Assembly: GCA_018340805.1 (NCBI GenBank) | Contig: JACMZG010000008.1 | Coordinates: 82,294,598-82,358,597, forward strand | Length of the DNA: 64,000 nucleotides | Direction of reading: 5' to 3' | Source: Microvelia longipes | Lineage: Eukaryota; Arthropoda; Insecta; Hemiptera; Veliidae | Notes under the pieces: generated by a model | Seen by the model: only the letters and a program-made list of their open reading frames with translations | The model's database searches: none | What the model was told of the DNA's origin: nothing | Part shown: one piece after another, positions 45,083-56,674 of the stretch | Position numbering within the stretch: the first letter of the stretch is position 1 | How the letters are laid out: each line of letters opens with the position of its first letter | Program-made: the position numbers and the translations under genes

Positions 45083-45390
45083 TTATTTATAATACAATAC
45101 TATAATAGGTAAACCTAATAAATGTATGGTTGAGATAGTTTGTTTGATTGAGGCTGATGCAGGATGGTGCTCCGGTGCATCAGGTACTTCCACTACTGAT
45201 GGAGGCATTGCCCCACTACCCGAACCATCCTCCTCTGAATCCTCATCGTCAACTGTTGGTCTGTTTATAGGATGTCTTCTTCGCTCTTCTAGGTTACAAA
45301 GCATACCTTCACAGTAGCAATATTCCACCCCGTTTGCTACTTCGCAAGCTGTGATTTTTAATTCCCCACATAATCGAACTACTAGCTCAC
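45083..45390 (-). CDS. Last exon of a Ly6/uPAR-like, probably GPI-anchored protein gene
   Basis: The minus-strand splice acceptor TTATGTTGTGTTACAG precedes position 45390. The exon starts in phase 1 (two bases complete a codon) and runs to TAA at 45085-45083, overlapped by AATAAA. It encodes ELVVRLCGELKITACEVANG then VEYCYCEGMLCN, the closing cysteine pattern of a Ly6 domain with its final Cys-Asn. After this come a charged linker (DDEDSEEDGSGSG), a Pro-rich segment, and a hydrophobic end (TISTIHLLGLPIIVLYYK) that fits a GPI-attachment signal. Ly6 proteins of insects act at the cell surface in junction formation and channel regulation; the specific role here is unknown. It pairs by phase with the exon at 58867-58974. 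The frame continues upstream into the intron by chance. Confidence 0.78.
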
Positions 45391-45436
45391 CTGTAACACA
45401 ACATAAAATGTATTTGTTATCATCAGTTAGCTTCAA

Positions 45437-45894
45437 ATTATTGTGAGAGACATCTATGAATGTAGCACGCTAACAACTCGACGGAGGATGGTATAAGATA
45501 ATGTAAACCTTGGTATTTTGTTCCATCATTTGTTTGTTATAATTTTGTTTATTCGAAATATGAAGTCGTGTTTCGTTTTCTATACCGATAGTGTCTCTAT
45601 TGAATTCACTTATTGACTCTAAAAAAGATAACAAAGTCTAGTCTTCATAAACGATGAATTTCTTATAACTTAACATCTAGATACATTATTACACCAGTAA
45701 TCTGAAATAATTTTGACTAAAGACTTAAGACGCATTGGCGAGGTTACCAGGTTGGATACCAGGTTTGGTTACCAACTGGTAAAGGACGTAGCTTAAAGTT
45801 TACGACTAAAATATAGATATTTGAATTCTTAGCGTTTGTTTCACAATTTGTAGCCTAATACAATACATTTTTATTATATTAATAAATAGATAAA
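45437..45894. other. Intronic DNA, one hairpin
   Basis: TTACCAGGTTGG near 45755 and CCAACTGGTAA near 45772 can pair with one bulged base. Nothing else is recognised. Confidence 0.45.
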
Positions 45895-45985
45895 AATCGG
45901 TTCCGGAGCACCTCGGAACTTTTCCTTTGCTGCGCTTGTCCTCAACATGTTGGACTCGCTTCGCTCGTCCTTAAAATATGATAAA
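45895..45985 (-). repeat. 5S-SINE family tail fragment
   Basis: The minus strand carries GGACGAGCGAAGCGAGTCCA and, further, GAGGTGCTCCGGAACC, matching the tails of the complete copies. The 5S-like core is absent. Confidence 0.6.
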
Positions 45986-46314
45986 TTCCTAATTGCACGA
46001 ACGTCATTGAGTTCTTTATGAGACGGCCAAATGGCAAGATGTTATTTTATTTGTTTATTTATGCACCTGGCGATAAGTGTCGTAAAACTTTACCGATTTT
46101 GATCAAATTTAATGAGCGTGTGGTACTAATTGTATTTCAGAGCTAAATAGTTTTTGGATAAAATTCCATATATTTTCAAAATGTAAATGTAAAAAGCGAT
46201 CACGATTTTTACACGTATACTCTATTATGGCAACTCCTAGTTAGTAAAGCCACTTTGTCCAGCCATCAGTTTTGCTTTCTCACAAACTACCCAATAACTT
46301 GGTTGAACTAGACG

Positions 46315-46558
46315 CCTTTTTGTTGTCGAGGTTCTTTAAGCGTTAGTATTTATACTGACCTTTGGATACCTCGGAGGTCGGGGGTTCGTATCCCAGGTTA
46401 CACTCTTATTTTATACCAGATTATTATTCATATGAATCATCGACTATTGTATAATACACTTAATGTGTAATGGTTGTCACTACCACCTGAGGTAGTTTCC
46501 GCGGGCTGCTCATTATCTATAATGAGCAGCATGGCTCTAAACGGGTATCATTATTTTG
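46315..46558 (+). mobile_element. tRNA-derived SINE, copy 3
   Basis: The head 46316-46395 has TTTAAGCGTTAG and the B box GGGGTTCGTATCCC. The body has GTAGTTTCCGCGGGCTGCTC, and the end AAACGGGTATCATTATT is the family's 3' tail. Plus orientation, opposite to the copies at 36.8 and 48.7 kb. Confidence 0.75.
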
Positions 46559-47272
46559 TATTGTTGTTCTATCTCACATTCGTTACTTTATTTTAATGCC
46601 ATAATTACAGGCTTGAACAATGCTATAATTTCCTATAGTTCAACGTTTGTTTCGTAGAACACAATTTAAAATGAGATTTATTGGTCTTTTTCAAATACAT
46701 TTAAATATCATTGTTTTCCTTAACGAGTAGATATTTAGAGTTTGCATGATACATAGTTCGTATCAACGTCTTAGTCACACGGTTCCTGGTATGTTCTAAC
46801 ACTCATTCTCTAATACTAAGCAATTCAAAGAGATGAGATACGTTAATTGTTAATTCAGATCATATGCGCCTCCTACTAACATATGGGCAATCTTATTTTT
46901 TCATTACTGTATTTCTTTAATAATACTTAATGCTTATTATTATTTATACATAATTATTTGTTGTTTTCTTTATTTCTTTTGTCTTCCATTTAATTGTACT
47001 TCAGAATTGCATTCTTGTGCCAAAATCGATTTCAAGGATATTCAAGCTTAGTGAATTGGATCTTAATAACATTACTCTCAGAAAATCTTGCTAGAATGTC
47101 TTTGAGAATAGGTAATTTAATTTTTCAATTTAAATTATTGATGGCAAATTTTAAAAGATCATAAAGGTATGTGTTATTTCCGTTTAAATTCTGTTTATTT
47201 AAGAATTAACGAATAAGTGTCGTTTGAAAATCTGTTATGACTAAGTATTCAACCTCTAGTTATCTCAGACAC
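46559..47272. other. Intronic AT-rich DNA, no gene recognised
   Basis: No frame, repeat match or hairpin of note. Confidence 0.5.
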
Positions 47273-47475
47273 TGTGAAATAATCCATGTAAACAAAGCTT
47301 CAACCCCGAGAAATACTCTATGTAAACGTGAATTTAATCCTGAAAAATAATCCGTGTAAACAGTGATTTGCACTTTAAAATTCTCCGTGCGAATAGAAAT
47401 TTAACCGTAAGAAATAACCCCGTGTAGATGAGGATTTAATCCTGAGAAATAACTCTTTGTAGACAGGGATTCAAG
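47273..47475 (+). repeat. Tandem repeat, six units of about 34 bp
   Basis: Units of the type GAAATAATCCATGTAAACA followed by TTTAATCCTGA repeat with 20-30% divergence. Confidence 0.85.
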
Positions 47476-47779
47476 CATGGTTGAATAGTATCCTAGGTCC
47501 CATTCTTTACTTTTTTTACACTCATGACATTTCAGAACATCCACAATCCTTGCAAACTTTGCAGATAATGTGGCCATCCTATGTGTCCAATATAACCATA
47601 TAACCGGTTCTGACGTTACCATCTTTCCTTCTTGAACCCTGGGTAAGGAAAGAAATAACTAAAATAAAGTAATTTTATTCCAATTATTTCCATTACACAT
47701 TTTTTACATATTTAATTTTTTCAAGCCCATCTCTGGATTAGGTGTGGTAGTGCTCAGACACGTCTATTTGGCTTAGATG

Positions 47780-48370
47780 ATTGATTTAACCTTTTTAAAT
47801 GAAACTAATGTTAATTCTGATTCTATTTGTATAATTTTGTTAATGGAGAGTAAAGATCTTTACTCTCTTGAAAAAATTTGTCCATGTCACTTTTGCTCTT
47901 CGTATAGACTTGTCCTCCAGTCACTAGTGTCCAACATGACACTAAAACAAAACTTACTAATGTATCACAACGCTTTAAGTTCCTGTCATGTATTTTAGAC
48001 CGTAAGTCTTAACTAACATTGATCAACTTTTTATGTATAATGTTATATTGAAACCACCATGGACCTAGACCATAACCACCAGACCTATGTCTGTAAGTTG
48101 GGGTTGCACCAAGCCTTCAAACTCCAAACGTCTCCAAATCCAATTATCTAAAACCCTTGGAACCATCACAAATGCTTCTTTGTATGTATTAAACCTTACT
48201 TTCCACAATGACCTCAATGTTCCATTTGTCCGAAATATTTCTTTATCCCGGTACAAATACTTCCATGAATCCTTAATCGATCATCGAAATCCTCTAGTGC
48301 AAACCATATCCTCAAATACCTTACCAGTCAATCTAATGAAACGTCTGAGGAGGCAGTGGCTTCGATCCAG
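47780..48370 (+). pseudogene. Non-LTR retrotransposon: C-terminal end of reverse transcriptase, decayed
   Basis: Plus strand. SYRLVLQSLVSNMTLKQNLL (near 47915) and then, in another frame, VSWGCTKPSNSKRLQIQLSK, ITNASLYVLNLTFHNDLNVP and LMKRLRRQWLR (48340-48355). This is the post-RT region of jockey/I-type LINEs ending shortly before the 3' UTR. Stops and frameshifts separate the parts. Confidence 0.78.
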
Positions 48371-48644
48371 TTATTTTAATAATTTCTACATCAGTTTATC
48401 TAACCATATGTTTGCCACATTTTATTTATTTATTTTCTCTATATTGTTTAATATTACTATCTTTCTTACTCTAATAATGGTAGTAATTATCACTCTTTTA
48501 TTTATTTATCCGTTCCCAACTCCCGCTTGAGTGCAATCACTAGATTGTTTCTCTACCTAGCATATAAGTTTTAATAGTTAAAAGCATTAAAACTGTGTTA
48601 ACTCTAATATAACGTGTATAATAATTATAATATAACTGTAGTAT

Positions 48645-48872
48645 GATAATAATAATAATGCCCGTTTTAGGGCCTTTCGGCCCTTCAGGGTGTTCGCCCT
48701 GCGGAAACCACCTCGGGTGGGTAACATCTACTATGCTTAAAGTAAAGCTAAAGTTGGCGAAATCTTTTTGCATCAAATTCTATTCATAAAAACTGAGAGC
48801 ATACCCCGGGCTGTGAACCCCGGACCTCCGGTGCCGAAGTCCAGTTCTATACGACCACGGCTACGGAGGCAG
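48645..48872 (-). mobile_element. tRNA-derived SINE, copy 2
   Basis: The minus-strand head contains GTAGCCGTGGTCGTATAGAA and a B-box position GGGTTCACAGCC. The body has GCCAACTTTAGCTTTACTTT, GGTTTCCGCAGGGCGAACAC and a GGGCCGAAAGGCCC stem. The tail GGGCATTATTATTATTATC is at 48646-48662. Confidence 0.82.
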
Positions 48873-49400
48873 ATATAACTCTAGTATAGCGTAATCAAAA
48901 TTGTTGTTGTATTATTCAATAAATAACTTGTAAAATAAGAACGTTCCAGCAAAAAATTCGCTAGTAGGAATTAATATTTTTAAGTCTTTAAGTATATGTA
49001 ACAAAACTGTTAATATTTTGAAGTTGCTTTAGTGAAAGCTTTTAACTCGCAAGTGAACGAGAAACTAAATTTTATATTCTGCTCTCTGGCAAAGTAGTGC
49101 TATAAAAGTAGCCCGTATGGGATCAAATCAACATGTTGTAGCTTGGTATTTTCTATGTTAACTTTTATGCTGGTAAACCAGTGCTGCTTGATATCTGAAT
49201 AATTGAACACCAGAGGGACTAGACTCGGAACATACAAGGGTATTATTGCTAATTTGAGTGGCATGTAGGGGTTTGGAGTGACTTTTTACACGAGAATCTC
49301 GTTACGCGTGTAGTAATATCGATGGGGAAATGCCTGGTGAAAATGAAAAGTCATTGGCAAGTATGATACAAGGTTTTCCTTTTCTTTCTATAACAAGTAT
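48873..49400. other. Intronic DNA, no gene recognised
   Basis: No repeat or frame assigned. Confidence 0.45.
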
Positions 49401-49401
49401 A

Positions 49402-49484
49402 TAACTGTAAGTGCCTATTTAGATATAAAATCGTCTGATAACCTGTTTCAGATGATTTCCTATCTAAATAAACACTTACAGTTA
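49402..49484. ncRNA. miRNA-precursor-like hairpin 1 (83 nt)
   Basis: The left arm TAACTGTAAGTG, ATTTAGATA, AAATCGTCTGAT pairs with right arm AGATGATTT, TATCTAAAT, CACTTACAGTTA. Small internal loops interrupt a stem of about 33 bp with a 10-base loop. Length and imperfect pairing fit an animal pre-miRNA; an old MITE remnant is the alternative. Confidence 0.4.
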
Positions 49485-49502
49485 AGAATGTACTATATAC
49501 CT

Positions 49503-49562
49503 AAGCATGAAGATGTTTCATGCCTTAGAAACCTCTTTAAGGCATGTAACATCTTCATGCTT
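49503..49562. ncRNA. miRNA-precursor-like hairpin 2 (60 nt)
   Basis: AAGCATGAAGATGTT-T-CATGCCTTA pairs with TTAAGGCATG-TA-ACATCTTCATGCTT around a loop of about 9 bases. It begins 18 bases after hairpin 1, in the same intron. Confidence 0.42.
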
Positions 49563-51329
49563 ATACTATAAAGTTTTGTGACCTGTATCAGGTTTTTTAT
49601 CTGGGTTCGAATAGAATATGTATCATTATAAAGTTATCAGTGCTACGCAGATCATAAGGATTGTGGATACGATGTCTTTTCTCGTTTAATTAAAGATACT
49701 GGGACATTATATACAAAAAATTAATTAACACTGCAATTCCCAGCGGAATCAAAAAATGTATGGGTTTATTATAAATTTACATAAAGGGTAATGATCGCAT
49801 ATTAATTTTTGTTTGATCTAAAACCAGGGAAACTATTTAGGTTGAGTTTGATAGATATATTAGCTACCTCCACACTCCGACGTCTAGCTATTGTAGTCGT
49901 TGTGTAATGGTTCAAACCTAACCTCAATGCAAGATTTTATATGGTATAAATTGGAAAAAATAAAAACTTATAGGATACATTTTATATTTAACAACTTGTT
50001 TTCACTGCATGAGTTTTACTTTTTATAAATGGTAAGTTGTACTTCCTAATATGTTGCAAAAAGTGTTTGGATACCTGATTAGATCTAGTTGAATAAGTTA
50101 AAGTGGATTTTGGGTCTCTGCCAATGGAAATACTTTGACTTTGCCATCAGACAACACATAACAGGTGTTTATGTCTGAACTTTAGTGCTGGACAATGGAA
50201 TGTTAAATCATAAAACAAGTCGCAACTTCGCGGTTCATACTGTAATTATTTGTTGTGATTGAAAACAGCTTTATTCAGATTATTCCATGTTCTTAAATTA
50301 CTCTGGTGTAAGCGTTCCCATTTAAGTTGAAAATCTCTCTTTTCAAATGTTTCAGAAGCTCTTGAAGACGCTCTTGATCCGTTCAGCACCATGTTTTGCT
50401 CTTCAGATGTCTCACAACTTTCTTATTATTACCTCTTATTATATTTTAAATATCGGATGTGAAATAAGAGTAGCATTGGTGACTTAGGTTGAATTATAAC
50501 CATCACCTTAACCCTCGTGTCATGATGACTAACTCTCGTGTCATGATGACTGACCCTAGGCGAAAATTGTTTACGCATGCTACTATTTTAAAAGTTTTTA
50601 CCGGTTAAAACGTTTCCCATGTGCCTACATTGTCCTTATAAATATGATGTTATTTTGACTTTCGAAAATAGTCTACAACTCCTAGTAAGTCTACCCATAT
50701 ATTTTCAAATTCACGAGTATATTTGGTGTCGTGAATTTATATCCTAGTTTATAAAAATGCGTCGTAAAGAACAGGAATTTCTACCAGAAGTTTAAAAAAC
50801 TATGAATAATTAAAATCGTCGAATGATTCAGTCGTAAGTAGAAAATATGATGCTCCGTCAGATTCAGTTTTAGAATGATAAATTAATAACCAGGAGAAAT
50901 ACAATTAATTTCGGGATATAATTGCGGGTGTGTATTAGTATGTGTATAGTGTAGTTGTAGTGTGTGTGTAATAATTGCCTAGGCCGTGGTCTAGGTCAAG
51001 TCTGGTCTTAATGAGACTGATTGGCGCTATGACCCAATTCATTACGTTGTTTTTGTTTTGTTTAAAAATGTTTTTTTTTTGGAATTCCAGTTGTTCATTT
51101 TTTGAGACTTTTGGATAGCTTTGTAATATTTGTATTGTATTATTTGTAGATCTACGTAATTCGTTTAGTTGTACATAGTAACGTCAAAGTATGCTAATCA
51201 ACGCTTAAATTAAGTTTTAGAGGGCATTCTTTAATGTGATGAAAAGACAGTGATTTCAGTTTTTTCTATACGTAGGAATAAAATGTTATTCCAAATGAGG
51301 GGTTTGTATTGGATTAATACTACATAAGT
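49563..51329. other. Intronic DNA, no gene recognised
   Basis: A 20-bp direct repeat, CTCGTGTCATGATGACT, occurs twice near 50515-50555. TGTGTGTAATAATTGCCTAG lies near 50965. No coding content. Confidence 0.45.
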
Positions 51330-51485
51330 ATATCTACGGATGGATTATAAAAATTAAGCAGTATCGAGTGAGTGAATGGGTGACCTTTAAATGAAACTAG
51401 TATAAAGTTGGTAATTTTAATATGCTGAAGACAAGCGAAGCTAATCCGAAGTATTGAGGAAGAGCGAGGTAAATCCTCGTATAAT
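51330..51485 (+). repeat. 5S-SINE family copy 3
   Basis: The core at 51338-51390 has GGATTATAAAAATTAAGCAG and GAATGGGTGACC. The tail GAAGACAAGCGAAGCTAATC lies at 51424-51445. Confidence 0.7.
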
Positions 51486-51775
51486 TGGGGGGGGATTTCC
51501 AAGTTCCATAACGATTTCTTTGTTGAAAAAAAAACGAAAAATAATATTTTCGAAAACACAATTTGTGAAACTCTTCGAACCAAAGTGGGTTCAAGTCAAA
51601 CAGGGGTTCATCAGTACGCACAGTTTAAAAAACGTCATAACTTGAGTTGGTGACGTCATACATTTTCCCAAAGAATAGACTCCGTTACCTTACAACATCT
51701 TGCCATATGCGAAGTTTTGTTTCGATTTAAGAAAGCCTTTAAGAATTATTGTTCGCCATACAGAAGGGTAGAAAC

Positions 51776-51779
<4 letters not shown>

Positions 51780-51824
<45 letters not shown>

Positions 51825-51855
51825 TATAATATATATAATATATATATATATTCGA
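51780..51855. repeat. (AT)n microsatellite
   Basis: AT dinucleotides. Confidence 0.95.
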
Positions 51856-51956
51856 CATATATTTTTGGTATCAGGAAGCCATCTGGGCAATCTAAATAAA
51901 ACGGCATTAAGCGTCAATTATAATAAGCGTAAGCGTCATAATAAATAGAGATATTA

Positions 51957-52440
51957 TTACTAGATGGGCCCTGTAAGTTAAATTGTGAAACATCGAAAAA
52001 GTAACCTGACCACCTTCGATTATAAGTACAATCAAATAATCAGTACAAAATTACACTTATATAGGAGAATTTAAAAATACAAATCAAAACACAAACAATG
52101 TGCGGGAAGCCAAAATCAATTGATTTATTATGACCTTAACACACACCTAAAGGAGGTTCAATGAGTTACTCAGAGCCCAAAAAATATGTTCAGACCTCTA
52201 AATACACCAACCGCATCCAAAGACTCCAATCCATCATCCTTCGCAAAATTACAGATTCCCCCTTTTATGTATCCAATCTTATCCTTCATAGAGACCTCAA
52301 CTTTCCTTATGTCCAAGAGTATATTTCTTCACGTTATAAAAAATTCCATGACACCTACTTGATCATACCAATCTCTTATCCAAAACCTTTCCTCGAGAAT
52401 CATTCCAGATAACCCTCCTCGCCGACTTAGACGTCAGTGC
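51957..52440 (+). mobile_element. Internally deleted LINE: 5' leader joined to the end of reverse transcriptase
   Basis: 51957-52205 is the plus-strand version of the LINE leader at 19205-19495, including the region around its AAGGAGGTTCAATG. From about 52205 the sequence passes directly into the C-terminal part of a reverse transcriptase: NRIQRLQSIILRKITDSPFY, VSNLILHRDLNFPYVQEYIS, and then NPPRRLRRQCP in another frame. This RT end is similar in motif to the one at 48.1-48.35 kb. All of ORF1 and most of ORF2 are missing. Confidence 0.7.
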
Positions 52441-53461
52441 CCAGAGATCTTTTACAAGACTAAATAATTATGTAAAACAGTTGTTTACTGTGCAACATTG
52501 ACGGACGAAGATAGACCTGGTGTACGCACGCTAAACTCTGTCCAAGCCTGAAAGTGCAGTCGCTGGACTGTTTTTTTGTCATGACTTACAGGTCAAAATT
52601 ACTCTTTCCGCAATATCACTAGATACACTCTTGCAGTAGTTGTGATAAAAAAAAGGCCTCTAAATGTATCGAAATGCTTTCTTTAGTGTATATGTCATAT
52701 ATTCATATATGACATGTATATGTCATATATGTGTATATATTCTTTAGTGTCTATGTCATAATAAGCGTCAATTATGATAAGCGAATGCGTCATAATATGC
52801 GTCAATTATGATAAGTGTATGCGTCATAATTGCGATGTCATGATAATCTATGTCATAATAAGCGTCAATTTCATGAAAATGAGAATTCGCTAAAAGAGTA
52901 AAAAGTACATATTCATTGATTGGTATGATTCCATTCATATTGTAGGGGCTCAAAGATAATCAGTGTGAGTTATAATATTATTCCAATTCTTAAAGAAATG
53001 AGCTTAGAATGACTCATTTTTCAGATTATTTTCTTTTCTTGTTTATGATTCATTTAATGTAATTCTTTTCCTACTTCTCTTATCGCTTATCACACACAAT
53101 ATAAGGGTTTACTACTTAACCCGCACGACATGGAATACGTTTTTACATGATATCATTTTGTTAAGTCTTCAGTATTGGTTTTATGATTGCCTGAACCGAG
53201 TATTTAGTTATGAGTAATTTAAGTTAGTAATTAAGTTTCTAAATTTAATTAATTTATATCTTGTGGAAGACATAAATAATGATAATTATTCTACAACATT
53301 TTCTTGAATTGTAGTTGGAATTTGGATATTTTAATGAATAATTAGTTGGCGGGTCATCTTATTAGATCAAAAGATTTTTGATCCAAATTATAAAGTTAAT
53401 GAACATAGCATCAATTTTTTGATCGATCTAAATTCCACCGTCTTGACTTACTGTTTTATTC
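52441..53461. other. Intronic DNA; short repeats of TGATAAGCG and CGTCATAAT type
   Basis: 52680-52860 contains several copies of ATATGTCATATA, AATAAGCGTCAATTATGA and GCGTCATAAT, which also occur at 51915-51945. No gene. Confidence 0.5.
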
Positions 53462-53512
53462 ATATATATAATATATATATTATATATATATATATATATA
53501 ATTAATATATAT

Positions 53513-53544
<32 letters not shown>

Positions 53545-53545
53545 C
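53462..53545. repeat. (AT)n microsatellite
   Basis: AT dinucleotides with two interruptions. Confidence 0.95.
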
Positions 53546-53830
53546 TGAGTTCGGTAGCTCAGTGGTAGAGGCTCGCCTTTCGACCTGGAGGTCGAGGGTT
53601 CAAATCCAGCCGGGGGAGGACCTCAATATGAGGTTATCCCTTATACCGTACACCCGGGATCTCTTGAATTCATGGCCGGCCAACCTAGCCAGGGTTTTAC
53701 GTGGTTTCCTTGGCTACTAATACGCAAATGCGGGGTTGGATCTAGTTTCATCTGAGACAAGTCTGAATCCACGTTTCCGTTGTCTCCAGCTCACGAAAAG
53801 TTAATGTTGTGCGGGCTGAGGGAGATGAAG
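53546..53830 (+). mobile_element. Second tRNA-headed SINE family, one copy
   Basis: The head 53550-53615 has the A box GTAGCTCAGTGGTAGAGGC and B box GGGTTCAAATCC at tRNA spacing. The cloverleaf cannot be completed (acceptor arms do not pair), so it is not a working tRNA gene. The body follows with GGCCAACCTAGCCAGGG, ACGTGGTTTCCTTGG and GTTGGATCTAGTTTCATCTG, ending near AAGTTAATGTTGTGCGGG. It is unrelated in body sequence to the SINE copies at 36.8, 46.4 and 48.7 kb. Confidence 0.75.
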
Positions 53831-53984
53831 GTCGGAAAGATATTGAGGCTTTGTATGTCCGAAAACTTAGTGAAACTGATGGCGGTGACACGAATAACGT
53901 AAGTGACTAGGAACAATGTGCTCGTTCTTGAAGACAGACTCTGGTCCTGTGTGCTGAAAGTTAGTGCTGCTGAACGTAACTGCT

Positions 53985-54690
53985 GAAACATTGTAACCAC
54001 TCTATTGCCTTAGTCCTAGTTCGCTGAAACATTACCACTCTATTGTTAGTTCTGCTGAAACATTGTAACCACTCTATTTGCCTTAGTCCTCAAACATTGT
54101 AGCTTAGTCTGTTAGTGCATTGTAACCACTCTATTTGCCTTAAGTTTCTGCTGCAAACATTGTGCTATTTGTCCTGTAGTAAACATTATTTGTTAGTCCT
54201 GTTAGTGCTGAACATGTAACCACTCTATTTTGCCTTAGTCTTGTAGTTCTGCTGAAACTTGTAACCACTCTATTGCCTAGTCCTGTTAGTGCTGCTGAAA
54301 CATTGTAACCACTCTATTGCCTTATCTGTTAGTCTGCTGAAACATTGTAACCACTCATTTGCTTGTCCTGTTAGTACTGCTGAACATTGTAACCACTCTA
54401 TTTGCTAGTCCTTGTTCTGCTAACATTGTAACCACTCTATTTGCTTAGTCCTGCTTTGTAACCAGTCTAGCCTTAGTTCTGCTGAACATTGTAAATTATT
54501 TGCCTTAGTGTTTGCTGAAACATTGTAACCACCTCCTAGTTGCTGAACATTGTAACCATCTATTTGCCTCTTAGTTCTATTTGCCTTAGTCCTCTGCTGA
54601 AACATTGTAGAAGTCCTCCTTCTGTGCTGCTGAACATTGTAACCACTCTATTTGCCTAAAAACATTGATCTATTTGCCTTGTCAGTTCCT
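53985..54690 (+). repeat. Noisy minisatellite, about 15 units of roughly 45 bp
   Basis: The unit contains CTGCTGAAACATTGTAACCA, CTCTATTTGCCTTAGTCC and TGTTAGT. Copies differ mainly by deletions of one to a few bases. Confidence 0.92.
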
Positions 54691-54883
54691 TAACCTTATC
54701 GTCTAGACATCTTATCCTAGAATAGGTTTTATTGGAACGTTTACTCCGATGCTTCCCTCTCACACTTTTTCCCCTTGCCATAACTCTTTGGCAGTTATCG
54801 TGTCTGAATATCTTACACAGACGATACCATTCTGAATACCAATGAACTTCATCATGAGTCTTGTTTTTTCTCGAGAAATCTTC
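54656..54883 (-). pseudogene. Uncharacterised coding-like fragment running into the minisatellite
   Basis: The minus strand is open for 75 codons between a TAG at 54886-54884 and a TAG at 54658-54656. It has no early Met. The peptide has HWYSEWYRLCKIFRHDNCQR, MARGKSVRGKHRSKRSNK and RCLDDKVKELTRQID. The very basic middle and the heptad-like end look like a nucleic-acid-binding protein, perhaps a retroelement gag/ORF1 or an old host exon. No family is identified. The frame stops where the minisatellite begins. Confidence 0.4.
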
Positions 54884-55734
54884 CTATTTCTTGGCATATT
54901 TTAATACTATTTTTCTTCTCTCTTCATTTTTATCATGATATTTAACCTAAACGTGGCTTTAGTTTTGTTATATATTTTTTTAAATTTTCTTCAAGAGATT
55001 TGAAAACAATGTTCTTAACTGTAACATTGTCTGGCAATGTTACACTTATCTGCTATAAAGAATTTTTAATACCATTTTTGAAAATTCTATTTTCTGAAAT
55101 GTTATTGCAATACTTGAAAATATCTAATGCATCTTTAAAACAACTGCAGTATTGAACACACTTGGTTAGAAAATCCGTACGTTGTTTAAAGTGGGACGTA
55201 ATCACATACCCTAAGCATCATTAACGACGCGAAAACGTTGATCAAAGAAATAGATCTCAACGGAATAACTTAATCTTCTCCAATTTAACCTATCAATCAA
55301 AAGAAAACTACAAAACAGTTCTTTCAGATTTTTGTAAGGATACCTTAAAAATTGACTGATATATTTTTTTAACCGAGTTCACCCACTTGTTCCTGTGAAT
55401 GTACCAAATCGGTCTTTACTAGCACATATTCCTTTTAATGATGATATTCAGGAGATATTTAATAACACAAGTAAAGTACAAAGTTTTCAATAAAAAGGCA
55501 TTATACAAAGGAAATACGCATTGTTCTGGGCAAATGTAGGCAGCTACGTCGAGATATTAAAACCGTAAACCAACAGCTAAACATGTAAATTAAGTTTGAC
55601 TTTATTCTAGTCAAAAAGCACCGATTATACTTCTCTAATGAGTATGACCTCTTAGTTGATGGTGAATCAGGCATTGAGAAATTAAATGATGTGGAGCTAA
55701 TCTGACGGTAAAAATCAAAAAATAATCCAATGAG
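54884..55734. other. Intronic DNA, no gene recognised
   Basis: No frame or repeat match of note. Confidence 0.45.
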
Positions 55735-56055
55735 TTGATATTTAGTACACCTGTATACTTTGATGTAATAAACAAGTGTACTATATTCCGTTTAAACACT
55801 GCAGCGGTTTCGTTAAACAACGGTGATGTTTGTTGGATCATAAAAGTTAAGCAGTTTTAAACGAGGTTATTGCCTATATGGGTGACCGCCGCAAATAAAA
55901 CTAACGTATTTACTATCTGAGGTTGAGGGAAACGAGTCTAAAGACTTGTCTAAATATAAATATGGCGTATTGTACTTTCTGAGGACGAGCGAAGCGAGTC
56001 CGATGTAAGTAGAATAAGTGTAGCTGACCGGATGTGATGAGAAAAAGTTCCAAAG
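55735..56055 (+). repeat. 5S-SINE family copy 4
   Basis: The core at 55831-55900 has TTGTTGGATCATAAAAGTTA, AGCAG and ATATGGGTGACCGCCG. The tail CTGAGGACGAGCGAAGCGAG is followed by TCCGATG and GATGAGAAAAAGTTCC (to 56055). Confidence 0.75.
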
Positions 56056-56085
56056 TACTTAAATAAGTATCTATACTAGGAAAAA

Positions 56086-56585
56086 GTATTGTGACACAAT
56101 TGTGCGAGGGACAATTATATTGTCCCATTCGACATTTGTCATCATTGATGGCTCGACATAATGTCATGTCCCACTCTGTTTCGTTACGTCTAACTCATCA
56201 GGGCACCGACAGAGGCTGAACTCATGTTTTGCAAAACTCGGTAGTATCAAATGATATGTTTATTTAAACATATCATATCAAATCACAACATATCATATAT
56301 AAACATATTTGGATTAAATATATGTTTTGCTTGCCATGCTTGATGCGGTAATAGAGCACCGCTCGCCTCTGGTAATTACATCACATTACATTCTTCGGAA
56401 TTAATTGAAGGTCAGACTGAGTTCAGGCTTTGTCGGCGCCCTGATGAGTTAGACGTAACGAAACAGAGTGAAAAATGACATTATGTCAATAATGTCGAAT
56501 GACGGAACAGTTCCCAGATGTAGCATTGCATTTTGCTTGTTATATTTCCTAGGTGTCTCTCGCACAATTATATTGTGTCAACTGT
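56086..56585. mobile_element. Foldback/MITE-like element, about 500 bp
   Basis: The arms 56090-56215 and 56430-56580 share CTCTGTTTCGTTACGTCTAA and its complement, CTCATCAGGGC/GCCCTGATGAG, CATAATGTCAT/ATGACATTATG and ACACAATTGTGCGAG/CTCGCACAATTATATTGTGT. TTTTGCAAAACTCGGTAGTA recurs as a direct copy at 56590-56610, just outside the right arm. Confidence 0.82.
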
Positions 56586-56674
56586 TCATGTTTTGCAAAA
56601 CTTGGTAGTATCAAATGATAAAAAAGTAATTTTGCAAAAAACTTCGGTATGTCACCTCAACTATCCGTTTCAAG

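Noticed and set aside
47401..47640. Minus-strand exon candidate with acceptor TTTCTTTCCTTACCCAG and CHEC
   Set aside because: It runs through a tandem repeat and has no donor or Ly6-like spacing, so it was not accepted as the missing exon.
53546..53620. Possible functional tRNA gene
   Set aside because: A and B boxes are good, but the acceptor and anticodon arms do not pair and a SINE body follows directly.
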